Source of the DNA: Vibrio harveyi NBRC 15634 = ATCC 14126 = KCTC 12724
GTDB taxonomy: Bacteria > Pseudomonadota > Gammaproteobacteria > Enterobacterales > Vibrionaceae
Direction: 5' to 3'
NCBI RefSeq assembly: GCF_001591145.1
Contig: NZ_BCUF01000033.1
Span: 1 to 64,000, forward strand
Length of the DNA: 64,000 nt
Part shown: positions 34,089 through 42,385 of the stretch, piece by piece
How positions within the stretch are numbered: the first letter of the stretch is position 1
How the letters are laid out: every line of letters starts with the position of its first letter
Program-made: the position numbers and the translations under genes
Notes under the pieces: model-generated
What the model saw: the letters and a program-made list of their open reading frames with translations, nothing else
Database searches by the model: none
Told to the model about the DNA's origin: nothing

Positions 34089-35051
34089 ATGATTAAGAAG
34101 ATCGGTGTTTTAACAAGTGGCGGTGACGCACCTGGTATGAACGCTGCAGTACGCGGCGTAGTTCGTACAGCACTATCTGAGGGATTGGAAGTTTACGGTG
34201 TTTACGATGGCTACCTAGGTCTTTACGAAGACCGCATCGAAAGGTTAGATCGTTCTAGCGTTTCTGATGTGATCAACAAGGGTGGTACATTCCTAGGTTC
34301 TGCACGTTTCCCTGAATTCAAGGAAGTGGCAGTACGCGAACAAGCGATTGAGAACCTTAAAAAGCACGGTATCGATGCACTAGTTGTTATCGGTGGTGAC
34401 GGTTCTTACATGGGTGCTAAGAAACTGACTGAGATGGGGTACCCATGTATCGGTCTACCAGGCACAATCGATAACGATATCGCAGGTACAGATTACACAA
34501 TCGGTTACCTAACAGCGCTAAACACAGTTATCGACGCAATCGACCGTCTACGCGACACGTCTTCTTCTCACCAGCGTATTTCTATCGTAGAAATCATGGG
34601 TCGTCACTGTGGTGACCTAACTCTGATGTCTGCAATCGCAGGTGGCTGTGAGTACATCATTACTCCAGAAACTGGTCTAGATAAAGAGAAGCTGATTGGT
34701 AACATCCAAGACGGTATCTCTAAAGGTAAGAAACACGCAATCATCGCGCTAACTGAGCTGATGATGGATGCAAACGAACTAGCGAAAGAGATCGAAGCGG
34801 CAACAGGTCGTGAGACTCGTGCAACGGTTCTTGGTCACATCCAACGTGGTGGTCGTCCAACTGCATTTGACCGCGTTCTAGCGTCTCGCATGGGTAACTA
34901 TGCTGTTCACCTACTAATGGAAGGCCACGGTGGTCGTTGTGTTGGTATCGTGAAAGAGCAACTGGTTCACCACGACATCATCGATGCTATCGAGAACATG
35001 AAGCGTCCTGTGCGCAACGACCTATACCAAGTTGCTGAAGAGCTATTCTAA
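34089..35051 (+). CDS. pfkA: ATP-dependent 6-phosphofructokinase
   Basis: The committing step of glycolysis, phosphorylating fructose 6-phosphate. The 320-residue protein matches E. coli PfkA in length and shows TSGGDAPGMNA, GGDGSYMGA (ATP), PGTIDNDIAGTDYTIG (catalytic Asp) and EIMGRHCGDLTL. The ATG at 34089 is preceded by GAGGG; a GTG two codons upstream is rejected. About 280 bases precede it without a site I can name; no clear Cra box was seen. Confidence 0.98.
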   Translation: MIKKIGVLTSGGDAPGMNAAVRGVVRTALSEGLEVYGVYDGYLGLYEDRIERLDRSSVSDVINKGGTFLGSARFPEFKEVAVREQAIENLKKHGIDALVVIGGDGSYMGAKKLTEMGYPCIGLPGTIDNDIAGTDYTIGYLTALNTVIDAIDRLRDTSSSHQRISIVEIMGRHCGDLTLMSAIAGGCEYIITPETGLDKEKLIGNIQDGISKGKKHAIIALTELMMDANELAKEIEAATGRETRATVLGHIQRGGRPTAFDRVLASRMGNYAVHLLMEGHGGRCVGIVKEQLVHHDIIDAIENMKRPVRNDLYQVAEELF

Positions 35052-35078
35052 GCCTGCTTGATAAAGTCAAAATCTAAA

Positions 35079-35104
35079 AAAACCGCGGTTATCCGCGGTT
35101 TTTT
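35079..35104 (+). terminator. Terminator of pfkA
   Basis: A perfect 10-bp stem AAAACCGCGG / CCGCGGTTTT with loop TTAT and a T run. Confidence 0.9.
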
Positions 35105-35164
35105 ATTATCCGAAACTTGTCTAAGCTGAAGTCCGTCTGAGATTGAAACTGGCTTTATGTGGAA

Positions 35165-36553
35165 CTAAGAGCTCGCATGCTCTGCTAATGTGATACGACG
35201 CTCGCGCAGGGCAAAGAGATACCCTAACAAACCGCCTAGTATGTTACCCAGAGCAATACCAATGAACAAACCTTCGATGCTATAAAGCTGACTGCCAATC
35301 CATGCCGCTGGCAGCGTAAAGACGAACAAGCGCATAAAGCTCCATTGGAAAGCGCGCAGCGGTTTGTGCATCGCGTTATAGCCACTCACCAGCATCATCA
35401 CAATACCTTGGAAACCATAGCTAAACGGCACGACTAAGAGGTAATGCCACAGCAAGTCTTTTACTGCCGCTTCTTGGGAGAAGAGTGCTGCGAGAGGAAT
35501 GCTAAGGGGCACCATCATCAAAAAGATAAAGCCTTGGAACACCACCGCAAAGCGCATGCTCAGGAACCAGCCAGCGAATGCACGAGCAGGGTTATTAGCC
35601 CCAAAGTTTTGCGCCATAAACGGGGTGAGTGCAGAAGTCAGTGACATCAACACCAAAATCAAGATCGACTCAATTCGCTGCGCAGCGCCATAAGCGGCAA
35701 CCGCTGCGGTGCCATGGTGAGACAAAATCATCATCAGAATCGCACCAGATAGCGGCGTCATCGCATTCGAGAGAGCAGCGGGCGTACCGATCTTGAGCGT
35801 TTGTTGCCAATCTTGTTTGATGCACTGCCATTGTGGGGCCGCAAGCAGCTTTTCGCGTTTGATCAATACATAGAAAGAACCGCACAAAGCACCAAACCAA
35901 CTGAATGCACTAGCAATCGCAGCGCCTTGAATGCCGAGCTCAGGAAAAGGACCGTAGCCAAAGATGAGTAATGGATCGAGTATGCCGTTAATCAATCCAG
36001 CGAGCATCATTATCTTCGCCGGAGTCTTGGTATCACCAGTCGCCCGAATAGCGCTATTGCCTGCCATTGGGATCACCAGCAGGGGAATTGTCAGATACCA
36101 GACTTGCATGTACTGCTTGATCAGTGGAATGGAATCTTCTTTTGCGCCAAGGAAGCTGAATAATGGCTCGATGGTAAACAAACCTAGCGTTGAAGCAATC
36201 GTAACTAGAGCAACTGCCAGTAATAAACCATGGCTAGTAAAACGTGCTGCTTGAGAAGACTCTCCTTGACCCAACAGGCGACCGATATTGGTCGACAGAC
36301 CCATACCAATGCCCATAGTGATGCAGTTCACAGCAAAGGTTACTGGGAAGGTATAACTGATTGCCGCGAGCGCTTCGGTACCCAATAGCGAGATGAAAAA
36401 GGTATCGACCAAGTTAAACATCAAAATCGCGATCATGCCCATGGTCATAGGGACGGTCATTTTGCGTAAGGTGTCAGGAATGGGCGCGGTCAACAAACCA
36501 TGCTTGTCTTGAGTCTGATTGTCCGGCTTATTCTTTTCCAGCATTTTTGACAT
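35165..36553 (-). CDS. MATE family multidrug efflux transporter
   Basis: A 462-residue membrane protein with 12 predicted helices arranged as two MATE repeats (TFPVTFAVNCITMGIGMGLSTNIG and the second-half AQNFGANNPARA). Such pumps expel drugs or dyes using sodium or protons. It belongs to the DinF/VmrA-like side of the family rather than NorM judging by its N-terminus (TMGMIAILMFNLVDTFFI), but I cannot name it safely. It is divergent from groESL. No strong ribosome-binding site precedes either start option (36553 or 36544). Confidence 0.88.
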   Translation of the reverse strand: MSKMLEKNKPDNQTQDKHGLLTAPIPDTLRKMTVPMTMGMIAILMFNLVDTFFISLLGTEALAAISYTFPVTFAVNCITMGIGMGLSTNIGRLLGQGESSQAARFTSHGLLLAVALVTIASTLGLFTIEPLFSFLGAKEDSIPLIKQYMQVWYLTIPLLVIPMAGNSAIRATGDTKTPAKIMMLAGLINGILDPLLIFGYGPFPELGIQGAAIASAFSWFGALCGSFYVLIKREKLLAAPQWQCIKQDWQQTLKIGTPAALSNAMTPLSGAILMMILSHHGTAAVAAYGAAQRIESILILVLMSLTSALTPFMAQNFGANNPARAFAGWFLSMRFAVVFQGFIFLMMVPLSIPLAALFSQEAAVKDLLWHYLLVVPFSYGFQGIVMMLVSGYNAMHKPLRAFQWSFMRLFVFTLPAAWIGSQLYSIEGLFIGIALGNILGGLLGYLFALRERRITLAEHASS

Positions 36554-36675
36554 CTATCTGGTGAGGGAAGGGCAAGGATACAAGAAAGCCGTTGCCTCGG
36601 CGAGTGAGCATTTCGCGCGCAAACCGTTGCTTAGCTGCCGGTTATTTTAACTAAGTCACAAAAAATTCACGTCTA

Positions 36676-36705
36676 CCCCTTGGGATCCTTAGCTTTGCCC
36701 CTTAT
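36676..36705 (+). promoter_or_regulatory. Heat-shock (sigma-32) promoter of groESL
   Basis: CCCCTTGGG (36676-36684) and CCCCTTAT (36698-36705) match the sigma-32 pattern of a CTTG-type -35 and a CCCCAT-type -10 with 13 bases between them. Position, about 70 bases before the groES start codon, resembles the E. coli groE promoter. Confidence 0.75.
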
Positions 36706-36773
36706 ATAGTGATCACGTGCCCCTGCGCGGGCAATTATCAAATAAACATGGAAATTTTCAGGAGAGACGACCG

Positions 36774-37064
36774 ATGAACATTCGTCCATTACATGACCGA
36801 GTTATCGTTGAACGTAAAGAAGTTGAATCAAAGTCAGCTGGTGGCATCGTTTTAACTGGTTCTGCTGCGGAAAAATCGACTCGCGGTGTTGTTCTAGCTG
36901 TGGGTAAAGGCCGCATCCTAGAGAACGGCACAGTGCTACCGCTGGACGTTAAAGTTGGTGATACTGTTATCTTCGCTGAAGGTTACGGTACTAAAACTGA
37001 AAAAATCGACGGTAAAGAAGTGCTAGTAATGTCTGAAAACGACATCATGGCTATTGTCGACTAA
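36774..37064 (+). CDS. groES: Co-chaperonin GroES
   Basis: The seven-membered lid of the GroEL folding chamber. The 96-residue protein starts MNIRPLHDRVIVERKEVE and carries the mobile loop SAGGIVLTGSAAEKS (about 20-34) that docks on GroEL. AGGAGA lies upstream of the ATG; the longer open frame is rejected. groEL follows after 74 bases with no terminator, so the pair is one operon. Confidence 0.98.
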   Translation: MNIRPLHDRVIVERKEVESKSAGGIVLTGSAAEKSTRGVVLAVGKGRILENGTVLPLDVKVGDTVIFAEGYGTKTEKIDGKEVLVMSENDIMAIVD

Positions 37065-37138
37065 TAGCAATCGTTGAGTAATTTTTTGCTCTGATTCAAA
37101 AACGAAATCGAAAACAGAATTTAGAAAGGAAATCAAAG

Positions 37139-38785
37139 ATGGCTGCTAAAGACGTTAAATTTGGTAATGACGCACGAGTTAAAATGTTAGAAGGCGTAAA
37201 CGTTCTAGCGGACGCAGTAAAAGTAACACTGGGTCCTAAAGGTCGTAACGTAGTTCTAGACAAATCTTTTGGTGCACCAACGATCACTAAAGATGGTGTA
37301 TCAGTAGCGCGTGAAATTGAACTGGAAGATAAATTCCAGAACATGGGCGCACAAATGGTTAAAGAAGTTGCGTCTAAAGCAAACGACGCAGCGGGTGACG
37401 GTACAACAACGGCAACTGTACTGGCGCAAGCAATCGTAAATGAAGGTCTAAAAGCAGTTGCAGCGGGTATGAACCCAATGGACCTTAAGCGCGGTATCGA
37501 CAAAGCAGTTATCGCAGCAGTTGAGCAACTAAAAGAGCTATCTGTTGAGTGTAACGACACCAAAGCAATCGCACAGGTTGGTACTATCTCTGCGAACTCT
37601 GACTCAAGCGTAGGTAACATCATTGCTGAAGCAATGGAAAAAGTTGGTCGCGACGGTGTTATCACTGTTGAAGAAGGTCAAGCACTACAAGATGAGCTAG
37701 ATGTCGTTGAAGGTATGCAGTTCGACCGCGGTTACCTATCTCCTTACTTCATCAACAACCAAGAAGCAGGTTCTGTTGATCTAGAAAACCCATTCATCCT
37801 TCTGATCGATAAGAAAGTATCGAACATCCGTGAACTTCTTCCAGCACTAGAAGCAGTAGCAAAAGCATCTCGCCCACTACTTATCATCGCTGAAGACGTA
37901 GAAGGTGAAGCACTAGCAACACTTGTTGTGAACAACATGCGTGGCATCGTGAAAGTAGCAGCAGTGAAAGCGCCTGGTTTCGGTGACCGTCGTAAAGCAA
38001 TGCTACAAGACATCGCTATCCTAACTGGCGGTATCGTGATTTCTGAAGAAGTTGGTCTAGAGCTAGAAAAAGTAGCACTAGAAGACCTAGGTCAGGCGAA
38101 GCGCGTTGCAATCACAAAAGAAAACACAACCATCATCGATGGCGTGGGTGAAGAAGCAATGATCCAAGGTCGTGTTGCTCAAATCCGTCAGCAAATCGAA
38201 GATGCAACTTCAGACTACGACAAAGAGAAACTACAAGAGCGCGTTGCTAAGCTAGCAGGCGGTGTTGCAGTAATCAAAGTTGGTGCAGCAACTGAAGTTG
38301 AGATGAAAGAGAAGAAAGACCGCGTAGAAGATGCACTGCATGCAACTCGCGCAGCGGTTGAAGAAGGCGTTGTTGCTGGTGGTGGTGTAGCACTAATCCG
38401 TGCAGCATCTAAGATTGTTGACCTAGAAGGTGACAACGAAGAGCAAAACGTTGGTATCCGCGTTGCACTACGCGCAATGGAAGCGCCAATCCGTCAAATC
38501 ACGAAGAACGCGGGTGATGAAGAGTCAGTAGTAGCGAACAACGTGAAAGCAGGTGAAGGTTCTTACGGCTACAACGCAGCAACAGGCGAGTACGGCGACA
38601 TGCTAGAGATGGGTATCCTAGACCCAACTAAAGTAACGCGTTCTGCTCTACAATTTGCAGCATCAGTTGCAGGTCTAATGATCACAACTGAAGCGATGGT
38701 TACTGACCTACCACAAAAAGAAGGCGCAGGTATGCCTGACATGGGTGGTATGGGCGGTATGGGTGGTATGGGCGGCATGATGTAA
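37139..38785 (+). CDS. groEL: Chaperonin GroEL
   Basis: A 548-residue subunit of the double-ring ATP-dependent folding machine. It starts AAKDVKFGNDARVKMLEGVN, has the nucleotide-binding DGTTTATVLAQ, and ends in the usual Gly-Gly-Met repeat tail, which lines the cavity. Codon use is highly biased, with GTA, GCA, CTA and GGT common, as in strongly expressed vibrio genes. AAGGAAA precedes the start. A nested palindrome and a terminator follow the gene. Confidence 0.99.
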   Translation: MAAKDVKFGNDARVKMLEGVNVLADAVKVTLGPKGRNVVLDKSFGAPTITKDGVSVAREIELEDKFQNMGAQMVKEVASKANDAAGDGTTTATVLAQAIVNEGLKAVAAGMNPMDLKRGIDKAVIAAVEQLKELSVECNDTKAIAQVGTISANSDSSVGNIIAEAMEKVGRDGVITVEEGQALQDELDVVEGMQFDRGYLSPYFINNQEAGSVDLENPFILLIDKKVSNIRELLPALEAVAKASRPLLIIAEDVEGEALATLVVNNMRGIVKVAAVKAPGFGDRRKAMLQDIAILTGGIVISEEVGLELEKVALEDLGQAKRVAITKENTTIIDGVGEEAMIQGRVAQIRQQIEDATSDYDKEKLQERVAKLAGGVAVIKVGAATEVEMKEKKDRVEDALHATRAAVEEGVVAGGGVALIRAASKIVDLEGDNEEQNVGIRVALRAMEAPIRQITKNAGDEESVVANNVKAGEGSYGYNAATGEYGDMLEMGILDPTKVTRSALQFAASVAGLMITTEAMVTDLPQKEGAGMPDMGGMGGMGGMGGMM

Positions 38786-38803
38786 TTTGCTGCTTGTCTT
38801 GTC

Positions 38804-38887
38804 GCTCTAACGCCTTATAGCTGCATCGAAAGTGCTCATTTACGTGCGTAAACTCTGCGCTTTCTCTTTGCTCTAAGACGTTATAGC
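38804..38887. repeat. Nested palindromic element after groEL
   Basis: Three inverted repeats are nested on one axis: GCTCTAACGCCTTATAGC (38804-38821) with GCTCTAAGACGTTATAGC (38870-38887), GAAAGTGC (38828-38835) with GCGCTTTC (38857-38864), and TTTACG (38839-38844) with CGTAAA (38847-38852). The outer arms are also near-direct repeats, because each is nearly palindromic itself. It lacks a T run and sits 30 bases before the true terminator. Confidence 0.7.
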
Positions 38888-38916
38888 TTAAAGACAACCG
38901 ACCAAACCAAACTAGG

Positions 38917-38944
38917 AAGCCGAGGTGAATGCCTCGGCTTTTTT
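38917..38944 (+). terminator. Terminator of groESL
   Basis: A 9-bp stem AAGCCGAGG / CCTCGGCTT with a 6-base loop and a T run. Confidence 0.88.
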
Positions 38945-39258
38945 ATGTCTGTGAATTGGGACTGTTTGTGGGTGAGATTGAGTTGTAGGGAAATTCTGAT
39001 TCTTCTTCGTTAGACATAGCAGAGCAAGGTGTTATTGGATTGAGCTGAGTGCTGAGAACATTGACGGAAACACTCGAAATTGAGTGGTTACTAATCATCA
39101 GAGTTTAGGAAAAAAGCGGATAAATAATGCGTGTGAATTATTGGGTTAAATATTCACTCAGTTAAATATGACTTAGCGCTAACATTCATCAACTAAAAAT
39201 AGCGCAAACTCTGAACACTACACTATGTTGTAAAAGACAAATCCCCATGGAGATGAAA
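38945..39258. other. Upstream region of the secreted repeat protein gene
   Basis: About 310 bases with no gene seen. TCAGAGTTT (39098-39106) and AAACTCTGA (39206-39214) are exact inverse complements but are 99 bases apart, so they may be chance. No promoter could be called with confidence. Confidence 0.4.
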
Positions 39259-39822
39259 ATGAAAAAGCTAATGACGTCACTGGCTGTTGCAGCCGTTATC
39301 GCTTCACCTGTTGCTCTTGCTGACAGCTCACCAGTTATGTTCTCTACAATCGACAACACGAACGCGCCTTCTAACTCCTCAGTTGGTGGTGTGCGTCTTG
39401 CTGTTCTTCACGGTCAGGTGAACGAAGTGAAAGGTGTCGATTTCTCTCTACTTGGTATGTCTGAAACAGATCGTACAACCGGTGTGAACTTCGGTCTTTT
39501 CTTTGGTGCATCAAAAGTAAACCAAGAAATGACAGGTGCTTCTCTGGGTCTATTTAACTGGAACCAAGGTCAGACGAACGGTGTTAACTTGGGTGCAGTG
39601 AACGTAACAAACAATGTGAAAGGTTTGAACTGGAGTGCGGTGAACTACTCTGAAGGTTACACAATGGCAGATATTGGTCTGGCAAGTATCTCTAAAAAAT
39701 CTAACTTCCAGCTTGGTGTCTTCAACATGACTGATCAAATCGATGGTGTTCAAATTGGTCTTCTAAACTGTGCGGACAACGGTTTCTTCAAGTGTTTCCC
39801 TATCGTGAACTTTGCGAAATAA
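39259..39822 (+). CDS. Secreted protein with LA_2272-type surface repeats
   Basis: A 187-residue protein with a signal peptide (MKKLMTSLAVAAVIASPVALA) and a mature chain made of degenerate repeats of about 20-25 residues: GVNFGLFFG, GASLGLFNW, GVNLGAVNV, GLNWSAVNY, MADIGLAS, FQLGVFNM, VQIGLLNC. These short hydrophobic strands, each G-x-x-x-G-L-x-N-like, suggest a stacked beta structure at the cell surface or outer membrane. Two cysteines near the end (LNCADNGFFKCFP) could be bridged. The start at 39259 has GGAG six bases upstream; earlier ATGs are too close to it. Function unknown. Confidence 0.75.
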   Translation: MKKLMTSLAVAAVIASPVALADSSPVMFSTIDNTNAPSNSSVGGVRLAVLHGQVNEVKGVDFSLLGMSETDRTTGVNFGLFFGASKVNQEMTGASLGLFNWNQGQTNGVNLGAVNVTNNVKGLNWSAVNYSEGYTMADIGLASISKKSNFQLGVFNMTDQIDGVQIGLLNCADNGFFKCFPIVNFAK

Positions 39823-39855
39823 GTTCCGCGACCTTCCACGATAAATGCCAGATAC

Positions 39856-39887
39856 AAAAAGACCCCGGCGAGACGTCGGGGTCTTTT
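39856..39887. terminator. Shared terminator of the repeat protein and mgtC-like genes
   Basis: A 15-bp stem AAAAAGACCCCGGCG / CGTCGGGGTCTTTTT with one wobble pair and a 3-base loop, A and T runs on both sides. Confidence 0.9.
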
Positions 39888-39898
39888 TATTGAATGGA

Positions 39899-40396
39899 TT
39901 ATTTGATCAAACGTGTGGATGTTTTTCGCTGCTGCATTTTCTGGTGCACACCGCGGCGCAAAGCTTTGACGCGGTTTTCTGCCCGGTCTACACCGAGCAA
40001 AACGGTCAATGCCAACACGGTAATAATGATCGACTGCGATAAGTAACCTAAGCCAATCATCAAGCCCAAGCCTGCCAATACCCAAATTACTGCTGCTGAA
40101 GTCACACCATGGATTTTGCCGTCTTGAGTCATCATCACACCTGCACCTAAAAAACCAACACCAGTAATGATCTGCCCAAGAACACGAGCTTGGTCTAATG
40201 TGTTCGGTGAGAGCGAAACCGCCATTGACATAAATAGGTAAGTACCTGATATGACGAGAATTGCAGTACGAATACCAACGGGTTTACCTCGAGTTTGACG
40301 CTCAATGCCAATCATCAAACCATTGATTGCGCAGCAAAGTAATGCCGCCCAACTGAATGGGCCAAGATCGAAATAGTGTTCAAAAGTTGCTTGCAT
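39899..40396 (-). CDS. MgtC/SapB family membrane protein
   Basis: A 165-residue inner-membrane protein with four to five helices and the family motifs GLMIGIERQTRGKPVGIRT and GVGFLGAGVMMT. It lacks the C-terminal ACT-like domain of virulence MgtC, so it is the short SapB-type form. Family members are linked with magnesium stress and survival, but a direct transport role is not established. The start at 40396 has GGAGG upstream; the longer open frame is rejected. A short charged C-terminus ends QQRKTSTRLIK. Confidence 0.88.
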   Translation of the reverse strand: MQATFEHYFDLGPFSWAALLCCAINGLMIGIERQTRGKPVGIRTAILVISGTYLFMSMAVSLSPNTLDQARVLGQIITGVGFLGAGVMMTQDGKIHGVTSAAVIWVLAGLGLMIGLGYLSQSIIITVLALTVLLGVDRAENRVKALRRGVHQKMQQRKTSTRLIK

Positions 40397-40490
40397 CTTA
40401 ACCTCCAAATTTGCGGAGTATGCATAGATAAGACCGCCTGAGCGAACAAAAGCTTTTACTCGTAACGACAATCTTTATACGGCAAGCAAC

Positions 40491-41513
40491 TTACTCTAGA
40501 TGCAGATCCAGTGGTGTTTTACTTGGTCGACCACCAATTTCACGGGTCAATTTAGGCACTAAATATCCAGACACTCGCGTGATTACGCCGCGCATGAGCT
40601 CTTTCGCTTCTTCATCGGAAACAAAGTAGTGTGCCGCGCCTTGGACTTTATCTAAAACGTGCAAGTAGTAAGGCAAAATGCCAGCATCAAATAACGCTTC
40701 GTTCAGTGCAACTTGTGCTTCAACGCTGTTGTTAACGTCTTTCAGCAGTACCCCCTGGTTTAACAAGGTAACGCCAGCCTGCTTCAACTTCGCCATTTGA
40801 GCGGCAAACTCAGCGTTGATTTCGTTGGCGTGGTTGATATGAGTCACCAAGATGATTTGCAGACGAGAAGCGCGAAGTAGGTGACATAGCTCATCAGTAA
40901 TACGAGCAGGAATCACGACAGGCAAACGGCTGTGAATACGCAGGCGTTTGATATGTGGAATTTGTGCGATGTGCTCCAATAGCCAGTGGATCTCATCGTC
41001 TTTTGCCATCAAAGGATCGCCACCAGAGAAGATCACTTCGTTTAGCTCAGGTTGTTGTGCCATGTACTCAAGGCACTTAGTCCATGCTTGCTTGCCGCTT
41101 TTGTTTTCTTGATAAGGGAAGTGGCGGCGGAAGCAGTAACGGCAATTCACCGCACAGCCGCCTTTCACAATCATCAAGGCGCGGTTGCGATACTTGTGCA
41201 GCAATCCCGGAATGTCATTGTCTTGCTCTTCTAGCGGATCATTGGAATAGCCTTCATGGACCTCAAATTCTTCGCTCAAAGGTAATACTTGGCGTAAAAG
41301 TGGATCGTAAGGATTGCCTTTTTCCATCCTATCGACAAAACTTTGCGGTACACGCTGTGCAAACAGCTTGCGCGCAGCAAACCCGTCCAGCCATGGCGAT
41401 GGATCAATTTCCAACATTTCCAGCAATTTTGCAGGATCAGAGATCCCATTCGCTAACTGTTTGAGCCAGTTTTGCTCAACAGATTCGACTTTTCGGGTTA
41501 TTATGTGCGGCAT
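40491..41513 (-). CDS. epmB: EF-P lysine 2,3-aminomutase EpmB
   Basis: A radical-SAM enzyme that turns (S)-alpha-lysine into (R)-beta-lysine for attachment to elongation factor P. The 340-residue protein has the iron-sulphur motif CAVNCRYC (Cys120, Cys124, Cys127) followed by FRRHFPY, and the family's VIFSGGDPLMAKD. It is short compared with catabolic lysine aminomutases, as expected for EpmB. It is divergent from efp with only 32 bases between start codons, as in E. coli. The ligase EpmA is encoded at 48612. Confidence 0.95.
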   Translation of the reverse strand: MPHIITRKVESVEQNWLKQLANGISDPAKLLEMLEIDPSPWLDGFAARKLFAQRVPQSFVDRMEKGNPYDPLLRQVLPLSEEFEVHEGYSNDPLEEQDNDIPGLLHKYRNRALMIVKGGCAVNCRYCFRRHFPYQENKSGKQAWTKCLEYMAQQPELNEVIFSGGDPLMAKDDEIHWLLEHIAQIPHIKRLRIHSRLPVVIPARITDELCHLLRASRLQIILVTHINHANEINAEFAAQMAKLKQAGVTLLNQGVLLKDVNNSVEAQVALNEALFDAGILPYYLHVLDKVQGAAHYFVSDEEAKELMRGVITRVSGYLVPKLTREIGGRPSKTPLDLHLE

Positions 41514-41545
41514 TGAATTTAGCTCTAAGAATGTAAGAGGAAAAA

Positions 41546-42112
41546 ATGGCTACAGTTAGCACCAATGAATTTAAAGGCGGCCTTAAGTTAATGCTTGATA
41601 ACGAGCCTTGTGTAATTCTGGAAAACGAATACGTTAAACCAGGTAAAGGCCAAGCGTTCAACCGCGTTAAAATTCGTAAACTTCTTTCTGGTAAAGTGCT
41701 AGAGAAAACATTCAAGTCTGGTGACACTTGTGAAGTGGCAGACGTAATGGATATCGACCTAGATTATCTATATTCAGACGGCGAATTCTACCACTTTATG
41801 AACAACGAAACTTTCGAGCAGATCGCTGCAGACGCGAAAGCAGTTGGCGACAACGCTAAGTGGTTGGTAGAAAACAACACTTGTATGATCACGCTTTGGA
41901 ACGGTAACCCAATTACTGTTACTCCACCAAACTTCGTTGAGCTAGAAGTTACAGATACAGATCCAGGTCTGAAAGGTGATACTCAAGGCACAGGTGGTAA
42001 ACCAGCTACGCTATCAACTGGCGCTGTTGTACGTGTTCCACTATTCATCGCGATCGGTGAAGTGATCAAAGTTGACACTCGTACTGCTGAATACGTAGGT
42101 CGTGTGAAGTAA
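41546..42112 (+). CDS. efp: Translation elongation factor P
   Basis: Binds stalled ribosomes and rescues synthesis of proline runs. The 188-residue protein has three beta-barrel domains and the modified lysine at position 34 in KPGKGQAF, exactly where EpmA attaches beta-lysine. AGAGGAAAA precedes the start. Its partners epmB (adjacent) and epmA (6.5 kb away) show this vibrio uses the beta-lysyl pathway rather than rhamnosylation (which uses an arginine). epmC was not seen here. Confidence 0.98.
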   Translation: MATVSTNEFKGGLKLMLDNEPCVILENEYVKPGKGQAFNRVKIRKLLSGKVLEKTFKSGDTCEVADVMDIDLDYLYSDGEFYHFMNNETFEQIAADAKAVGDNAKWLVENNTCMITLWNGNPITVTPPNFVELEVTDTDPGLKGDTQGTGGKPATLSTGAVVRVPLFIAIGEVIKVDTRTAEYVGRVK

Positions 42113-42133
42113 TTCACTCAAACGTATTTGATG

Positions 42134-42160
42134 AAAAAGGTCGCTTCGGCGGCCTTTTTT
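42134..42160 (+). terminator. Terminator of efp
   Basis: An 11-bp stem AAAAAGGTCGC / GCGGCCTTTTT with one wobble pair and a TTCG tetraloop, then T residues. Confidence 0.9.
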
Positions 42161-42385
42161 ATTGTCTGCAATTCCCCTCCCTTTAATGCTTCTGTGCAAA
42201 ACATCGATATCCTCCGCAAATTTTTAATGATTTTATATTATTCGTAAAAATCTTATTTATTTCATGAATCTTTCGATTATTTCTTAATGTCACAATTTGA
42301 TACATTAGTCCTCGTTGTCAGCGAGTTGTATAGCAATTTGATTTTTATCGATTTAACTCAATGACAACCTAAAAAGGAGAACAAA

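Noticed and set aside
36617..36632. PurR-like GCAAACCGTTGC between the MATE gene and groES
   Set aside because: The essential central CpG of PurR sites is absent and neither neighbour has a purine link.
37096..37665. 189-residue open frame antisense to groEL
   Set aside because: Ser/Thr-rich shadow of the highly biased groEL codons; no start signal.
38735..38785. Tandem GGTATGGGTGG-type DNA repeats
   Set aside because: They encode the normal Gly-Gly-Met tail of GroEL and are not an independent repeat element.
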